Assembly (NCBI RefSeq): GCF_963681195.1
Contig: NZ_OY808998.1
Span: 1,302,001 to 1,366,000 of the forward strand
DNA from: Vibrio sp. 16
GTDB taxonomy: Bacteria; Pseudomonadota; Gammaproteobacteria; Enterobacterales; Vibrionaceae
Reading direction: 5' to 3'
DNA: 64,000 nucleotides
Shown: positions 45,782 to 55,219 of the stretch, in pieces
Position numbering within the stretch: position 1 is the first letter of the stretch
Layout of the letters: each line of letters starts with the position of its first letter
Notes under the pieces: generated by a model
Seen by the model: the letters and a program-made list of their open reading frames with translations, nothing else
Told to the model about the DNA's origin: nothing
The model's database searches: none
Made by a program: the position numbers and the translations under genes

Positions 45782-47392
45782 TTATTGATTGACGTAACAG
45801 ACCGAAAATGGGACGTCGAGTCGTTCAAATTCTTTAAACCATCGCCACTGGTTGTCTTGCAGCTTGTCGCCTGGTCCTTTTACTTCAATCCACTCAAAGG
45901 TCCCGTCTTTAAAGGCGATAAGGTCTGGCATACCACTGCGGAAAAGTTTTAGATCGCTCAACATGACGTTGAACAACTCAGCGAGCATGTTAGTTGGAAT
46001 GTGGGTCAATGCCATGGTTAACAACGCCTCATCGAACAGACCCCAATGGACAAATGGGTTGCTGATGCCAAATTTGGCTCGATAAGTGTCAAACAGCGAT
46101 TTCGTATCCCCACATCGAATTTTCTCGAGTGCGTCATTGATTGCTTGCTGCCGCTTGCTAGCAAAATCCGAATGGTACAAGTCGAGTGGACGGTGCTGAT
46201 AGGCGTTGATAAATGCCCCTTCAATTGGCGCGAAGATCGCCTCCCAAAACGTCAATCCAAACAGGCTGTTTAACAATATGTTCTCGCTGTAGAAAACCGT
46301 CCAACCTAGGTTCTCAAAATAGGCTTTGGACGCCAGTTCAACACGTTGTTGGGATAGATCCAGTTCAACTCGATACTCACTGCACGTTGGCTTGCTTGCG
46401 CGGGGGATTTTAAAACCTTGTTTGCGCATAACGCGTTGTTTTAACTTTTCTGCGATTTCAAGCTCAGAAATATCGATAGGGGAACTGATCATTTCTGTGA
46501 CAATGTCACTAAATAGGTCGTTCTGTTCCAGCTTGTCGTAGATGCGTGCGCGGCGTTCTCTGCTCGGTGTCAGTTTAGTCTGCTCAAACAGGATAAGAGC
46601 CGTCTCAAATTCGTTTATCCGTTCGTAATCACGGGCGATATCGTTGATCATGTGCTCGCGTTTACGGTCGACGTATCGATGTTCAACAGGAGCGGGCATA
46701 GCTCCGATTAAGGTGTCGAGATTGGTTTTGTTTTTTCTGTCACACTGCCAATAGAGGTTCGACAGCTGGCTTAGTTCGATAAGGCGATCGATTTGCTCTC
46801 TGCTCTCGAAAAAACGTCGAGTTTTGCTTAGTTGATACTGTTCAAACTGATGCAAGCCCAAATCATCCAGCACAAACTGACTCAAGTCTTGATGGGTATT
46901 GGCAAAAAAGAGAGTGAGCAAGAGATCAATCATGTGGGCGGAGTTGAGCTTGATCACGGTAAACTCAAGCGCCTCAAATTGGTCAAAATTCTCTTCGCTT
47001 AGACATGCCACTAATGCTTCTTTCTTGAGGGATTTCGGATGCTGAGGATAAAGCGCTAGGATCTCTGGTTTGGTCAGTAGATTTGCGGCTAATTCTTGGT
47101 TTGTCAGCTCAGGGGAGAGTGAAACAAAATCATGAGCGGCCAATTCAGCCAAAGCCGACTGGATAGTGTCGATTTCTGGATAGTTGAGTTTGTCGCTGCG
47201 AAACCAATGCCCTTTGCGGCTATAAAGACGAACAAGCAGGCATTGAGCCCCTTTGCTGATCGCGTCGAACGTCGCAAGCCATTGATGTTCATCTTGGCTA
47301 AGTAAATCGCTGTACCACTGGGTGGCGTGATGAGTGAGTTTGAAAAAGTTATCCAGGTAGTAATCTGGGGCGAGCTCGACCGTGTTTTCCAT
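45782..47392 (-). CDS. FAN1-like VRR-NUC structure-specific nuclease
   Basis: Protein of 536 residues, similar in length to bacterial FAN1 (about 550). The C-terminal VRR-NUC domain (about 425-536) has the PD-(D/E)xK core: GMPDLIAF, WIEVKGPGD and QWRWF. The N-terminal and central regions are helical (SAP-like and TPR-like in FAN1). FAN1 cuts 5' flaps and unhooks interstrand crosslinks, so a DNA repair role is likely. A TTG two codons upstream is in frame; the ATG at 47392 is preferred though its RBS is weak. Confidence 0.82.
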   Translation of the reverse strand: MENTVELAPDYYLDNFFKLTHHATQWYSDLLSQDEHQWLATFDAISKGAQCLLVRLYSRKGHWFRSDKLNYPEIDTIQSALAELAAHDFVSLSPELTNQELAANLLTKPEILALYPQHPKSLKKEALVACLSEENFDQFEALEFTVIKLNSAHMIDLLLTLFFANTHQDLSQFVLDDLGLHQFEQYQLSKTRRFFESREQIDRLIELSQLSNLYWQCDRKNKTNLDTLIGAMPAPVEHRYVDRKREHMINDIARDYERINEFETALILFEQTKLTPSRERRARIYDKLEQNDLFSDIVTEMISSPIDISELEIAEKLKQRVMRKQGFKIPRASKPTCSEYRVELDLSQQRVELASKAYFENLGWTVFYSENILLNSLFGLTFWEAIFAPIEGAFINAYQHRPLDLYHSDFASKRQQAINDALEKIRCGDTKSLFDTYRAKFGISNPFVHWGLFDEALLTMALTHIPTNMLAELFNVMLSDLKLFRSGMPDLIAFKDGTFEWIEVKGPGDKLQDNQWRWFKEFERLDVPFSVCYVNQ

Positions 47393-47411
47393 AACCAATA
47401 GACAATAAAAA

Positions 47412-47435
47412 AGGCTTAACCCTTAGGTTAAGCCT
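47412..47435 (-). terminator. Terminator of the OFA-family transporter gene
   Basis: 10-bp stem AGGCTTAACC / GGTTAAGCCT with loop CTTA. On the minus strand it runs into TTTTTATT. It lies 22 bases past the stop of the MFS gene. Confidence 0.87.
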
Positions 47436-47456
47436 TTCTCATCGTAATTCAATCGA

Positions 47457-48689
47457 TTATGCGTTTTTCAGCTGCGCAACTTTCGCTTCAGTCAGCGGCT
47501 TGGTGATGAACGCTAGCACAATACATACCGCCATCATCGCTGCTGAGATAGTGTAAGCAAGACCGTAGCCGTCACCGTTAGTCATTGAGAAACCAACCAC
47601 AGCAGCACCGATTGCACCACCGATACCCCATGCTGTGTATAGCACGCCGTAGTTAGTGCCGTAGTTCTTCAGACCGTAGAATTCAGCCGTTAGAGTAGGG
47701 AACACCGCTAGAAGCGTACCGTAACCAACCGCTGCGATTGCAGTACCGATGATCAGCGTAAATTCAGATTTGAACGTTGCAAACAGAACCATGTTGATGC
47801 CCTGTAGAACGAACGCTAGAAGAAGTGTACGAACGCCACCGATCTTGTCTGCAAGCATACCCGCTGCTACACGACCGCCTGAGTTAAATACCGCAAGGAT
47901 AGACGCTAGGTAAACCGCGTTTGGCAGGTTCGCTTGAACGCTTGCAATCGTTGTGATGTTACCGATGATCATAAGACCAACAGAAGCGGCGAACGCGTAC
48001 ATGATCCACAAAGAGTAGAACTGTGGCGTTTTTAGCATTGCTTTCCAAGTTAGGTCGTCAGACTTCTTCACAACCTTAGGTGCTTGACCTTCTTTTACTT
48101 TAGGTTCAGCTGGCGTGTAATCCGCTGGTGGGTTGTTGATTGTCGCTGCTAGAGGAACCGCGATAGCAAGAATACCCACACCAAGCACTAAGAAGCTTGT
48201 TTGGATGCCCATGCTGTCGATCAGCGCAGAAGTCACAGGCGCTAGGTAGATAGCAGCAAGACCAAAACCTGCGGCGATGATGCCGTTAACCATACCTTTC
48301 TTAGATGCGTGGAACCACTTCATCGCAGAAGGAGAAAGACACGCGTAACCAAAGCCGATACCTGCACCCGTGATCACACCAAACGTGATGTTTAGCATCA
48401 GTGGCGAGCTAACAAAGCTCGATGCGATCATACCTAGACCTGTTAGAACAGTACCTAGGATAAGAATCAAACGTGGACCCATACGGTCTTGAAGAATACC
48501 TGCAACAAGAAGACAGATAGAGAAAGTGATAGTTGCAGTCGCGTAAGGCGCCGATGCTTCAGCAGCCGTCCAGCCTGATTCAGTCACTAGTGCTTTGTTG
48601 AATACACTCCAAGCATACAGGATGCCAAGACAAAGGTTGATACAGAAACCTGCTAGCAGGATGCGCATAGCTTTATCAATCTTGCTCAT
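47457..48689 (-). CDS. OFA-family MFS transporter (oxalate/formate antiporter-like)
   Basis: Membrane protein of 410 residues with about 12 hydrophobic segments. The GILYAWSVFNKAL opening, LQDRMGPR loop and GIGFGYACLSPSAMKWF segment fit the oxalate/formate antiporter (OFA) family, including YhjX-type and lactate/pyruvate carriers. A monocarboxylate substrate is probable but unproven. It stands alone. Codon use appears strongly biased to common codons, suggesting good expression. Confidence 0.85.
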   Translation of the reverse strand: MSKIDKAMRILLAGFCINLCLGILYAWSVFNKALVTESGWTAAEASAPYATATITFSICLLVAGILQDRMGPRLILILGTVLTGLGMIASSFVSSPLMLNITFGVITGAGIGFGYACLSPSAMKWFHASKKGMVNGIIAAGFGLAAIYLAPVTSALIDSMGIQTSFLVLGVGILAIAVPLAATINNPPADYTPAEPKVKEGQAPKVVKKSDDLTWKAMLKTPQFYSLWIMYAFAASVGLMIIGNITTIASVQANLPNAVYLASILAVFNSGGRVAAGMLADKIGGVRTLLLAFVLQGINMVLFATFKSEFTLIIGTAIAAVGYGTLLAVFPTLTAEFYGLKNYGTNYGVLYTAWGIGGAIGAAVVGFSMTNGDGYGLAYTISAAMMAVCIVLAFITKPLTEAKVAQLKNA

Positions 48690-49018
48690 TTTTATTCTCG
48701 GTTGTCCTCTGGGGGGAGGAGGGGTTAACAGTCGATTAATTCAAATTAAGTTTGCGTTTATCAACATAAAGCGCAATGGGCGCGAATTATAACCAAATAA
48801 AATGTGATTGGAATCTCTTTTTCAACTTAATCGTATATTTTTCAAATATTGTTGATTTTTTGTAGCGAAAACGATTTCTATTGATAGATTTGATGAGTAG
48901 AAAGCGGTGAGAATAACCGATAATTGGATATTTCTTGTCCAATCAGAAGAAGCGCATGAAATAAAAAAGCGCAGACCAAATGGCCTGCGCTTTTGATGTA
49001 AATAGAATGATTTATGGC
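48690..49018. other. Intergenic region between two transporter genes
   Basis: 329 bases, very AT-rich in the middle (long T and A runs around 48830-48870), which probably carries the promoter of the OFA-family gene. The right end holds the terminator of the DUF3360 gene. No reading frame of note was found. Confidence 0.45.
48963..48992 (-). terminator. Terminator of the DUF3360 gene
   Basis: 8-bp stem AAGCGCAG / CTGCGCTT extended by CC/GG across one mismatch. On the minus strand it is followed by TTTTTTA. It lies about 26 bases past the stop. Confidence 0.8.
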
Positions 49019-50476
49019 TTAGCCAATGAGTGCTGGAATTCCAGGCAATTGACCAACAATCGCCAGTGAGCCGACACAAATCACGAACGCCAATCCAGGG
49101 ATCAGGTACTTATCTTTCGCTGACAGCTCTTTTGCACGTTCATGGTCGCCAATCAGACCCATGTTATCGAGCAGCATGGTGGTTGCCCAGCCAAATACAG
49201 GGTTAACGAAAGCACACGCAAAGATACAAATACCCGCGCTGAGTGAGTCTTTATGCTTATGAATCATCTGCATACCTGCTTCAAGAAGAGGTAAGAATAC
49301 ACCAACGATCAAGGCAACGCGCAGAACCGGTTCCCACATTGCTAGATCCATTGGGTAACCAATGACAGCTGCGGCGATACACATAATACCTGTGAGTAGC
49401 GCGCCACCCGGAATCGGACGTTTTGCGATAGCCGCTGGAATCATGTACGTACCCCAAGAAGAGGCTAGGTTACCACCACCAAGGAACGAACCAATACCTT
49501 GGCGAATCGAAGCCACCATCATAGTGTCATCAACGTCCATAAGAACGCCTTTCGCTTCTTTCGGGTAGTTTAGCTCTTGGAATACACGGTGACCAAGATA
49601 GTCTGGCGACCACATCGCGACAGCAAGCAACGCAAACGGAGTTACCGCGATAAAGTGTTCTAGATTTGGCCAGCCAAGTTGCCAACCTGTGTCTTCACCC
49701 CACCAGTAGAAAGGGCTGAAGTGCGGTAGACCCGGCTCTGTAGTAAAGGCGAACTCTGCCCCTAGAACATAAGCAACAATACCAGCAATCAATGAACATA
49801 AGGGAATCGCCAACCAACGCTTGTTGATTTTCGCAAGGTAGGCGTAAACGGCTAGGGTGACACCAATGACTGCAAACGAGATGTAGCCTTGATCGGTACT
49901 GGCTGCCCACGCTTCAGTTTTATTGATCTGGCCAATCAGGCCAACCGCCCCAAGGTAGATAAGCAAACCGCCCCGAACGCCAACACCTGTCAGCGTCATC
50001 AGCTTTGATCCCCCTTTGGTATAGGCGAGGATAAAACCGAACATACAGACCATGATACCTAAAGCGAGCGGGTGTCCACCGGCTGCGGCAATTAAGGGGA
50101 TTAACGGAATCATCGGGCCATGAGTGCCCGCCAAGTTTGAGTTAGGGTTTAAAATTGCAGAGAAAAGGATAACGAACAGCGCACCTGCGATCAGCAGTTC
50201 ATAGCGAACGTTTTCTGCGACAAACTCTGGAGATAAGCCAAATTGTGCAGCAAATACCGCAACCATGGCGGTCACCATCACCACCTTACCAATGGTTGCC
50301 GCCAGTGCTGGAACTAAGTCTTCAAGCTCGACACTGTAATCGCGTGACGGTAAATGAATACCCCAGCGGCGGAAGTTCATGATTTTTAGATCATGGTTGA
50401 GAAACTCTTCGCGGCTCTCAAACTCATGCGCTTTCTTGCGCATATCCCTATAAAAGGTTTTACTTTTGTTAGACAT
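49019..50476 (-). CDS. DUF3360 membrane transporter
   Basis: Integral membrane protein of 485 residues with roughly 11-12 hydrophobic segments and a charged cytosolic N-terminus of about 60 residues. It matches the DUF3360 family common in Vibrio, which resembles the NCS2/SulP-type permease fold (NLAGTHGPMIPLIPLIAAAGGHPLALG). The substrate is unknown. The ATG at 50476 has AAGGAAGACGAA before it and is preferred over an upstream in-frame start. It is divergent from the Cache-PAS-DUF294 sensor gene, which may control it (inference). Confidence 0.8.
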   Translation of the reverse strand: MSNKSKTFYRDMRKKAHEFESREEFLNHDLKIMNFRRWGIHLPSRDYSVELEDLVPALAATIGKVVMVTAMVAVFAAQFGLSPEFVAENVRYELLIAGALFVILFSAILNPNSNLAGTHGPMIPLIPLIAAAGGHPLALGIMVCMFGFILAYTKGGSKLMTLTGVGVRGGLLIYLGAVGLIGQINKTEAWAASTDQGYISFAVIGVTLAVYAYLAKINKRWLAIPLCSLIAGIVAYVLGAEFAFTTEPGLPHFSPFYWWGEDTGWQLGWPNLEHFIAVTPFALLAVAMWSPDYLGHRVFQELNYPKEAKGVLMDVDDTMMVASIRQGIGSFLGGGNLASSWGTYMIPAAIAKRPIPGGALLTGIMCIAAAVIGYPMDLAMWEPVLRVALIVGVFLPLLEAGMQMIHKHKDSLSAGICIFACAFVNPVFGWATTMLLDNMGLIGDHERAKELSAKDKYLIPGLAFVICVGSLAIVGQLPGIPALIG

Positions 50477-50841
50477 TTCGTCTTCCTTTGTAATGAGACG
50501 AAGTTGAACCATGTCAATGAGTGCTCCACTTGCACTTGGTATACTGACCTTCGATCAGTACGAGACGACATCCCAGACGCTACCAAGAGCCTTATCTTAT
50601 TGAAAAGGCGGGACTAACATAGGTTCACTTCGTTGGTGAAGACAAGACAACTCTTGGGCATCTTGTCAAAAATCACTTCGAAACATTGGCCTCATACTAA
50701 GAAAGGGGTATGACGTGATTATTGATTTCGATTAAATAATGCTTCGGTGTCATTGGTACGATGATTACTTCGTAATAAAAATGCTACGCACCACACATTT
50801 TTGACTAATTTATCAATATGCAAGAAAGTGGCTAATACTGC
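50477..50841. other. Divergent promoter region, DUF3360 and sensor genes
   Basis: 365 bases with no supported gene. A short inverted repeat TACTGA / TCAGTA lies at about 50541-50559. The right half is AT-rich and probably contains the sensor gene promoter. The ribosome-binding site for 50842 is weak. Confidence 0.4.
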
Positions 50842-53403
50842 ATGAAAATTTCAGAACACGCCGATCGCACAGAGCACCTGTATGGGATACGAGCGGAAGA
50901 CATCCACCGTTGGATTGACGGTTTTTTCGATTACAGTGGTCAAGGCCACAACGAGACGATGGCGAAAAAAGTCGATTTCGATCCTTATTCCCATCGTCGT
51001 TTTCGTCATTGCAAAGAAGCACTAGCCGAAGCGATCCAAGAGTTCGGTGATAAGTACACCAGCCAACAGATCAAAGATGTGCTCGAAACTCATATACGTG
51101 ACGATTACCACGGCTATCTACCGACCCGAGCGGATTTTGAAAACGGCTCTTTCACCGCGAAATACCACGACACTAGCCACCATGCTCAACTTGGCGACGT
51201 GCTTGATGAATCGGAACTGGCTGACTATTTCAGCGGCTTAAGCGCAGTGCAAAGTGAGCAAGACTCCCCTTTAAGCCGTTTTGGTTTGAGAATTGTGCTG
51301 CCAACCATCAGTGCCATCATCCTGTTTGTCACCGCCATCATTTATCTCATTCTGCCTTTAGTGGAAGCGTCAATGGTGGGACAAAAGCAGCAGATGCTCA
51401 AAGAGCTCACCTCCACTGCGGTGAGTGTTGTTGACCGCTACGTCGAAATGGAAAAACGCGGTGAAATCAGCTTAGAAGAGGCGCAACGTAAAGCAGCGCT
51501 AGACATAAAAGCGATGCGCTACGGTCCGGAAAACAAGGATTACTTTTTCATTACTGACATGCATCCAAGAATGATCATGCACCCGTACCGCAGTGACTTG
51601 ACCAACCAAGATTTAACCCATTACTACGAAAGCGAAAAAAGCTCGGATTTTCCTATTTTTGTCGAGTTGGTAAAGCTGGTCGAAAGCTCTCATGAAGGGT
51701 ATTTGGAATACCTCTGGCAGTGGAAAGATGACGCCACGATCACTGCTCCGAAAATGACCTACGTTGAAGGGGTTGAAGAGTGGCAGTGGGTCGTTGGAAC
51801 TGGGGTTTACCTAGAAGATGTACAACAGGAAATTGATCATCTCGAGAGCACGCTGTATCGCGTTTTCGTTGCGATTACCCTCGGCTTAGCTCTTATCATG
51901 TTCTACGTCATCGCCCAGTCGAAAGCGATGGAAAAACGCAAAATGCGCGCCGAAGTTGCCTTGCATGAAGCGAAAAACCGTTATAAAGCTTTGGTCGAAT
52001 CATCGAATGAGGGCTACATTTTGGAGGCCGATGGCAAAATTGTCTTTTCCAATACTCGGCTGCACCAACTGCTTGGCTACACCGACACCGAGCTAAAATC
52101 ACAAACGATCTGGCAGCAGCTGTTTTCGACAGCGGAACAAAACTCCCAGGTTCTTGAACATCTCCTTAAGCTATTTAGCTATGAAGCTGAGCCCAACGAG
52201 TTTGAAGCGCAAATCGTGACCAAAAGTGGCCGTGAAATTGACATTATCCTTAGTACTTCACGCATTTTCCTTTCCGAAAAGCTCGGTCACGTGATTTCAT
52301 TTCGTCCGATTGTGCGCAAAGTCTATGGCGCAAGTTTCCACTCGATGACGGCCAGCTCTGACTATCGCAAGACCAGTAGCAGTATCGTGGCGGATATTGA
52401 GCAAGGAGAAAGTCATAGCCATGTGGTTGAATCGCTTAACCGATTAACCGACCTGATTCGTGAAATGATTGCTGCTGGGACGCGACCTGATCATCTAAGA
52501 CGGTTAATAGGGCAAACCTATGACGCGGCAATCTGCCGTTTTATTGAGTTGACCATTGAAGAGATTGGTGAGCCACCCGTGCCTTTCTCGTTTTTGTCTT
52601 TTGGGAGTAATGCCCGCCATGACATGACGTTGTTCTCCGATCAAGATAACGCCATCGTCTTTGAAACGCCCGATGACCAAGACCTCAAGGCAACGCGACG
52701 CTACTTCCTGCACCTAGCAGAAAAGGTGTGTGCGATGTTGAACCAAGCAGGCTATCGCTATTGTGATGGCTTGATCATGGCGTCTAATCACCAATGGTGT
52801 TTGAGTGAAAAGGAGTGGCAAGCCAACTTCTCTCGCTGGATTGAGCAAGCAACACCTGAGGGCATTTTGGAGCTCAATGTGTTTTTCGATATACGCTCAA
52901 CATTCGGAGAGTTTGCTCTGGCGGATAAGATTCAGAGCCATATCCAGCATCTACTTAAGCAGAACCCCGAGTTTCTCAAAGTGTATGCGCAAAACTGTAT
53001 GAACCATGCGATCCCTCTAGATAGCGATGGCCAATTAGTGACGGAAAAGAGTGAAGGGCGAGCGATGATCAATCTAAAAGATTGCTTAAGACCGATGGAA
53101 ATCTTCTGCCGTCTCTATGCGCTTAAACACGACATTCGTGAATGCAACACCATTGAACGGTTGAAAGGGTTGTTTGCCGCGCAGGAAATAGATGCCAGAA
53201 CGTACCGAGAGATGGTCTACATCTTTGATCACATCTGGCATCTGCGTTTTATGAATCAGGTGATTGAGTACAGTGACTTAAGACACATCAACGACAACCT
53301 GACGGTGAGCGACTTGACGGTGCTAGAGCAACAAAACCTCGTTAATGTGCTCAATCGAAGCATGATGTTTCATCAAAAAGTACTTCAAGACTTTTCCCTT
53401 TAG
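50842..53403 (+). CDS. Cache-PAS membrane sensor with DUF294 nucleotidyltransferase output
   Basis: Protein of 853 residues. Order: a cytosolic N-terminal domain (about 10-125; EDIHRWIDGFFD, HRRFRHC) that resembles small DUF6915-like domains; membrane helix at about 148-172; a single-Cache periplasmic domain (about 175-325; YGPENKDYFFITDMHPRMIMHP, GVEEWQWVVGTGVYLEDV); helix at about 338-357; PAS (about 370-490); DUF294 nucleotidyltransferase (about 535-690; Gly588-Ser589, Asp600 and Asp602 in SDQDN); and the DUF294 C-terminal domain (about 700-850). Cache domains bind small acids or amines. The output would be nucleotidyl transfer rather than phosphorylation, an unusual sensor design. It is divergent from the DUF3360 transporter. 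Confidence 0.83.
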   Translation: MKISEHADRTEHLYGIRAEDIHRWIDGFFDYSGQGHNETMAKKVDFDPYSHRRFRHCKEALAEAIQEFGDKYTSQQIKDVLETHIRDDYHGYLPTRADFENGSFTAKYHDTSHHAQLGDVLDESELADYFSGLSAVQSEQDSPLSRFGLRIVLPTISAIILFVTAIIYLILPLVEASMVGQKQQMLKELTSTAVSVVDRYVEMEKRGEISLEEAQRKAALDIKAMRYGPENKDYFFITDMHPRMIMHPYRSDLTNQDLTHYYESEKSSDFPIFVELVKLVESSHEGYLEYLWQWKDDATITAPKMTYVEGVEEWQWVVGTGVYLEDVQQEIDHLESTLYRVFVAITLGLALIMFYVIAQSKAMEKRKMRAEVALHEAKNRYKALVESSNEGYILEADGKIVFSNTRLHQLLGYTDTELKSQTIWQQLFSTAEQNSQVLEHLLKLFSYEAEPNEFEAQIVTKSGREIDIILSTSRIFLSEKLGHVISFRPIVRKVYGASFHSMTASSDYRKTSSSIVADIEQGESHSHVVESLNRLTDLIREMIAAGTRPDHLRRLIGQTYDAAICRFIELTIEEIGEPPVPFSFLSFGSNARHDMTLFSDQDNAIVFETPDDQDLKATRRYFLHLAEKVCAMLNQAGYRYCDGLIMASNHQWCLSEKEWQANFSRWIEQATPEGILELNVFFDIRSTFGEFALADKIQSHIQHLLKQNPEFLKVYAQNCMNHAIPLDSDGQLVTEKSEGRAMINLKDCLRPMEIFCRLYALKHDIRECNTIERLKGLFAAQEIDARTYREMVYIFDHIWHLRFMNQVIEYSDLRHINDNLTVSDLTVLEQQNLVNVLNRSMMFHQKVLQDFSL

Positions 53404-53408
53404 TCACG

Positions 53409-55067
53409 TTACATGATGGAGTAATTGGGGCCGCCACCTTCTGGCGGCTCCCACGTAATATTCTGGGATGGATCTTTGATGTCGCAGGTTTTGCAGTGCA
53501 AACAGTTACTCGCGTTAATTTGAAGATGACTTTGCCCCTCCACCTCAATAATTTCATACACCCCAGCTGGGCAGTAGCGTTGGCTAGGCTCATCAAACAT
53601 GGGCAGATGCAGTTTGATCGGAATGAGCTGGTCGCCAATGTGCAGATGGCAAGGCTGATTCTCTTCGTGAAAGGTCGATGATAGGTACACCGAAGAGGTC
53701 TTATCAAAGCTGATGATGCCATCTGGCGCAGGGTAGTCGATGGGCTGAAACTTGGTTTTGGCTAACAGCTGGGCATGATCTGCGAGTGGGTCGCTTACAT
53801 TCCATTGGCTTGTTCCACCTGTCATTCGTTGCCAAACTTGCTGTTCAAATAAGGAGAGAGCACCGCCCAATATAGGACCAAACTTGTGCACCATTCCCGC
53901 AAAGTTACGCGATTGGTCAAGTTCTTGGTAAAGCCAAGAGTCACGAAATAAACTGTGGTAATCGGCTTCGTCTTGATTATTTTGCAGTGCACTGAATATG
54001 GCCTCTGCAGCTAACATACCGGACTTCATCGCGCAGTGGCAGCCTTTGATTTTCGCTGGATTGAGTGTACCCGCGTCACACCCAATCAATAACCCGCCAG
54101 CGAATTGTTGTTTGGGTAATGAAAGCAATCCGCCTTTTGCGATCGCGCGTGCACCGTATGCGATGCGCTCGGCTCCCTCAAGGTACTGGCGAAATTGCGG
54201 ATGGTGTTTAAGGCGCTGAAACTCATCAAATGGGCTGAGGTAAGGATTTTGATAGTTGAGGTCTGTAATTAAGCCAACGGCAACCAAATTGTCTTCTAGA
54301 TGATAGAGAAACCCGCCACCAGTTGTGTCGCTCTCGCTGAGCGGCCAACCAATCGAATGGAGCACAAGACCAGGTTGATAACGCGGGTCGCCATTGGGTA
54401 GTTGCCACACTTCTTTAATGCCCAGAGCGTAGTGTTGAGGTTGGCAGCCCTTATCAAGCGAATAATGAGTCAGGAGCTGCTTTCCGAGGTGACCTCGAGC
54501 CCCCTCTGCAAATATGGTTTGCTTGGCGTTAAGTACGACTCCGGGTTGGAACGTGTTTTTGGCTGCCCCTGATTTATCTAACCCCATGTCGGCGGTAATG
54601 ACTCCTGTCACTTGCCCCTGAGCATCAAAGCACAACTCTTTAGCCGGAAAACCAGGAAAGATTTCGACGCCAAGAGTCTGCGCGTGATCAGCAAGCCAGC
54701 GACACATTTTACTCAGACTCATCACTCTGTTCTCTGGGCTATTTTTTATCGCGTCGGGCGTAAGAAACTCTGGAATCGATAGATGGTTGTGCTCGGTGGT
54801 CAGATAAACCAAGTGCTCTTGCGTGACTGGCGTTGAGAGCGGCGCCTCCATTTGTCGCCAATTGGGTAATAGTTCATCAAGTGCGGTGGTTTCAAATACT
54901 GCGCCGGAGAGGATGTGCGCGCCAATTTCGGGAGCCTTCTCGACAACGCAGATGGAAAACGGGTACTCGTGTTCTTGAGACAATTGAGCCAGCCGACAAG
55001 CCGCTGATAACCCCGCAGGGCCAGCGCCGACGATGACGACATCAAAGTCCATACTCTCTCTTTCCAT
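53409..55067 (-). CDS. etfD: Electron transfer flavoprotein-ubiquinone oxidoreductase
   Basis: Protein of 552 residues. The FAD-binding MERESMDFDVVIVGAGPAG start is shared with many homologues, so the ATG at 55067 is kept; AAAGGTG lies seven bases upstream. The C-terminal 4Fe-4S site CLHCKTCDIKDPSQNITW and the PPEGGGPNY ending are intact. It passes electrons from reduced ETF to ubiquinone at the membrane. It is divergent from etfBA across a 152-base region with a LiuR-type site. Confidence 0.95.
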   Translation of the reverse strand: MERESMDFDVVIVGAGPAGLSAACRLAQLSQEHEYPFSICVVEKAPEIGAHILSGAVFETTALDELLPNWRQMEAPLSTPVTQEHLVYLTTEHNHLSIPEFLTPDAIKNSPENRVMSLSKMCRWLADHAQTLGVEIFPGFPAKELCFDAQGQVTGVITADMGLDKSGAAKNTFQPGVVLNAKQTIFAEGARGHLGKQLLTHYSLDKGCQPQHYALGIKEVWQLPNGDPRYQPGLVLHSIGWPLSESDTTGGGFLYHLEDNLVAVGLITDLNYQNPYLSPFDEFQRLKHHPQFRQYLEGAERIAYGARAIAKGGLLSLPKQQFAGGLLIGCDAGTLNPAKIKGCHCAMKSGMLAAEAIFSALQNNQDEADYHSLFRDSWLYQELDQSRNFAGMVHKFGPILGGALSLFEQQVWQRMTGGTSQWNVSDPLADHAQLLAKTKFQPIDYPAPDGIISFDKTSSVYLSSTFHEENQPCHLHIGDQLIPIKLHLPMFDEPSQRYCPAGVYEIIEVEGQSHLQINASNCLHCKTCDIKDPSQNITWEPPEGGGPNYSIM

Positions 55068-55149
55068 CGCATTTCACCTTTACTTGGTTTCATGACAACA
55101 AGCCGCTTGAAGACCATAAGGGTTACTCGAAAATCGGCAGCTTGGAGTA

Positions 55150-55178
55150 AATATAGTTACAGTTGACGTAAACGTAAA
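55150..55178 (-). promoter_or_regulatory. Predicted sigma70 promoter of etfD
   Basis: Minus-strand -35 TTTACG (55173-55178) and -10 TATATT (55150-55155) with 17 bases between. The 16-bp LiuR-type site covers the -35 and most of the spacer. Confidence 0.6.
55163..55178. promoter_or_regulatory. LiuR-type operator between etfD and etfBA
   Basis: TTGACGTAAACGTAAA fits the 16-bp LiuR (MerR family) motif of gammaproteobacteria, TTTACGTnnACGTCAA on the other strand, as I recall it. LiuR controls branched-chain amino acid degradation. The site would regulate both divergent ETF transcripts. Confidence 0.6.
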
Positions 55179-55219
55179 CTTTACTAAGCTTCAAATTAAC
55201 GCACTTGGCCGGAGGGTAT

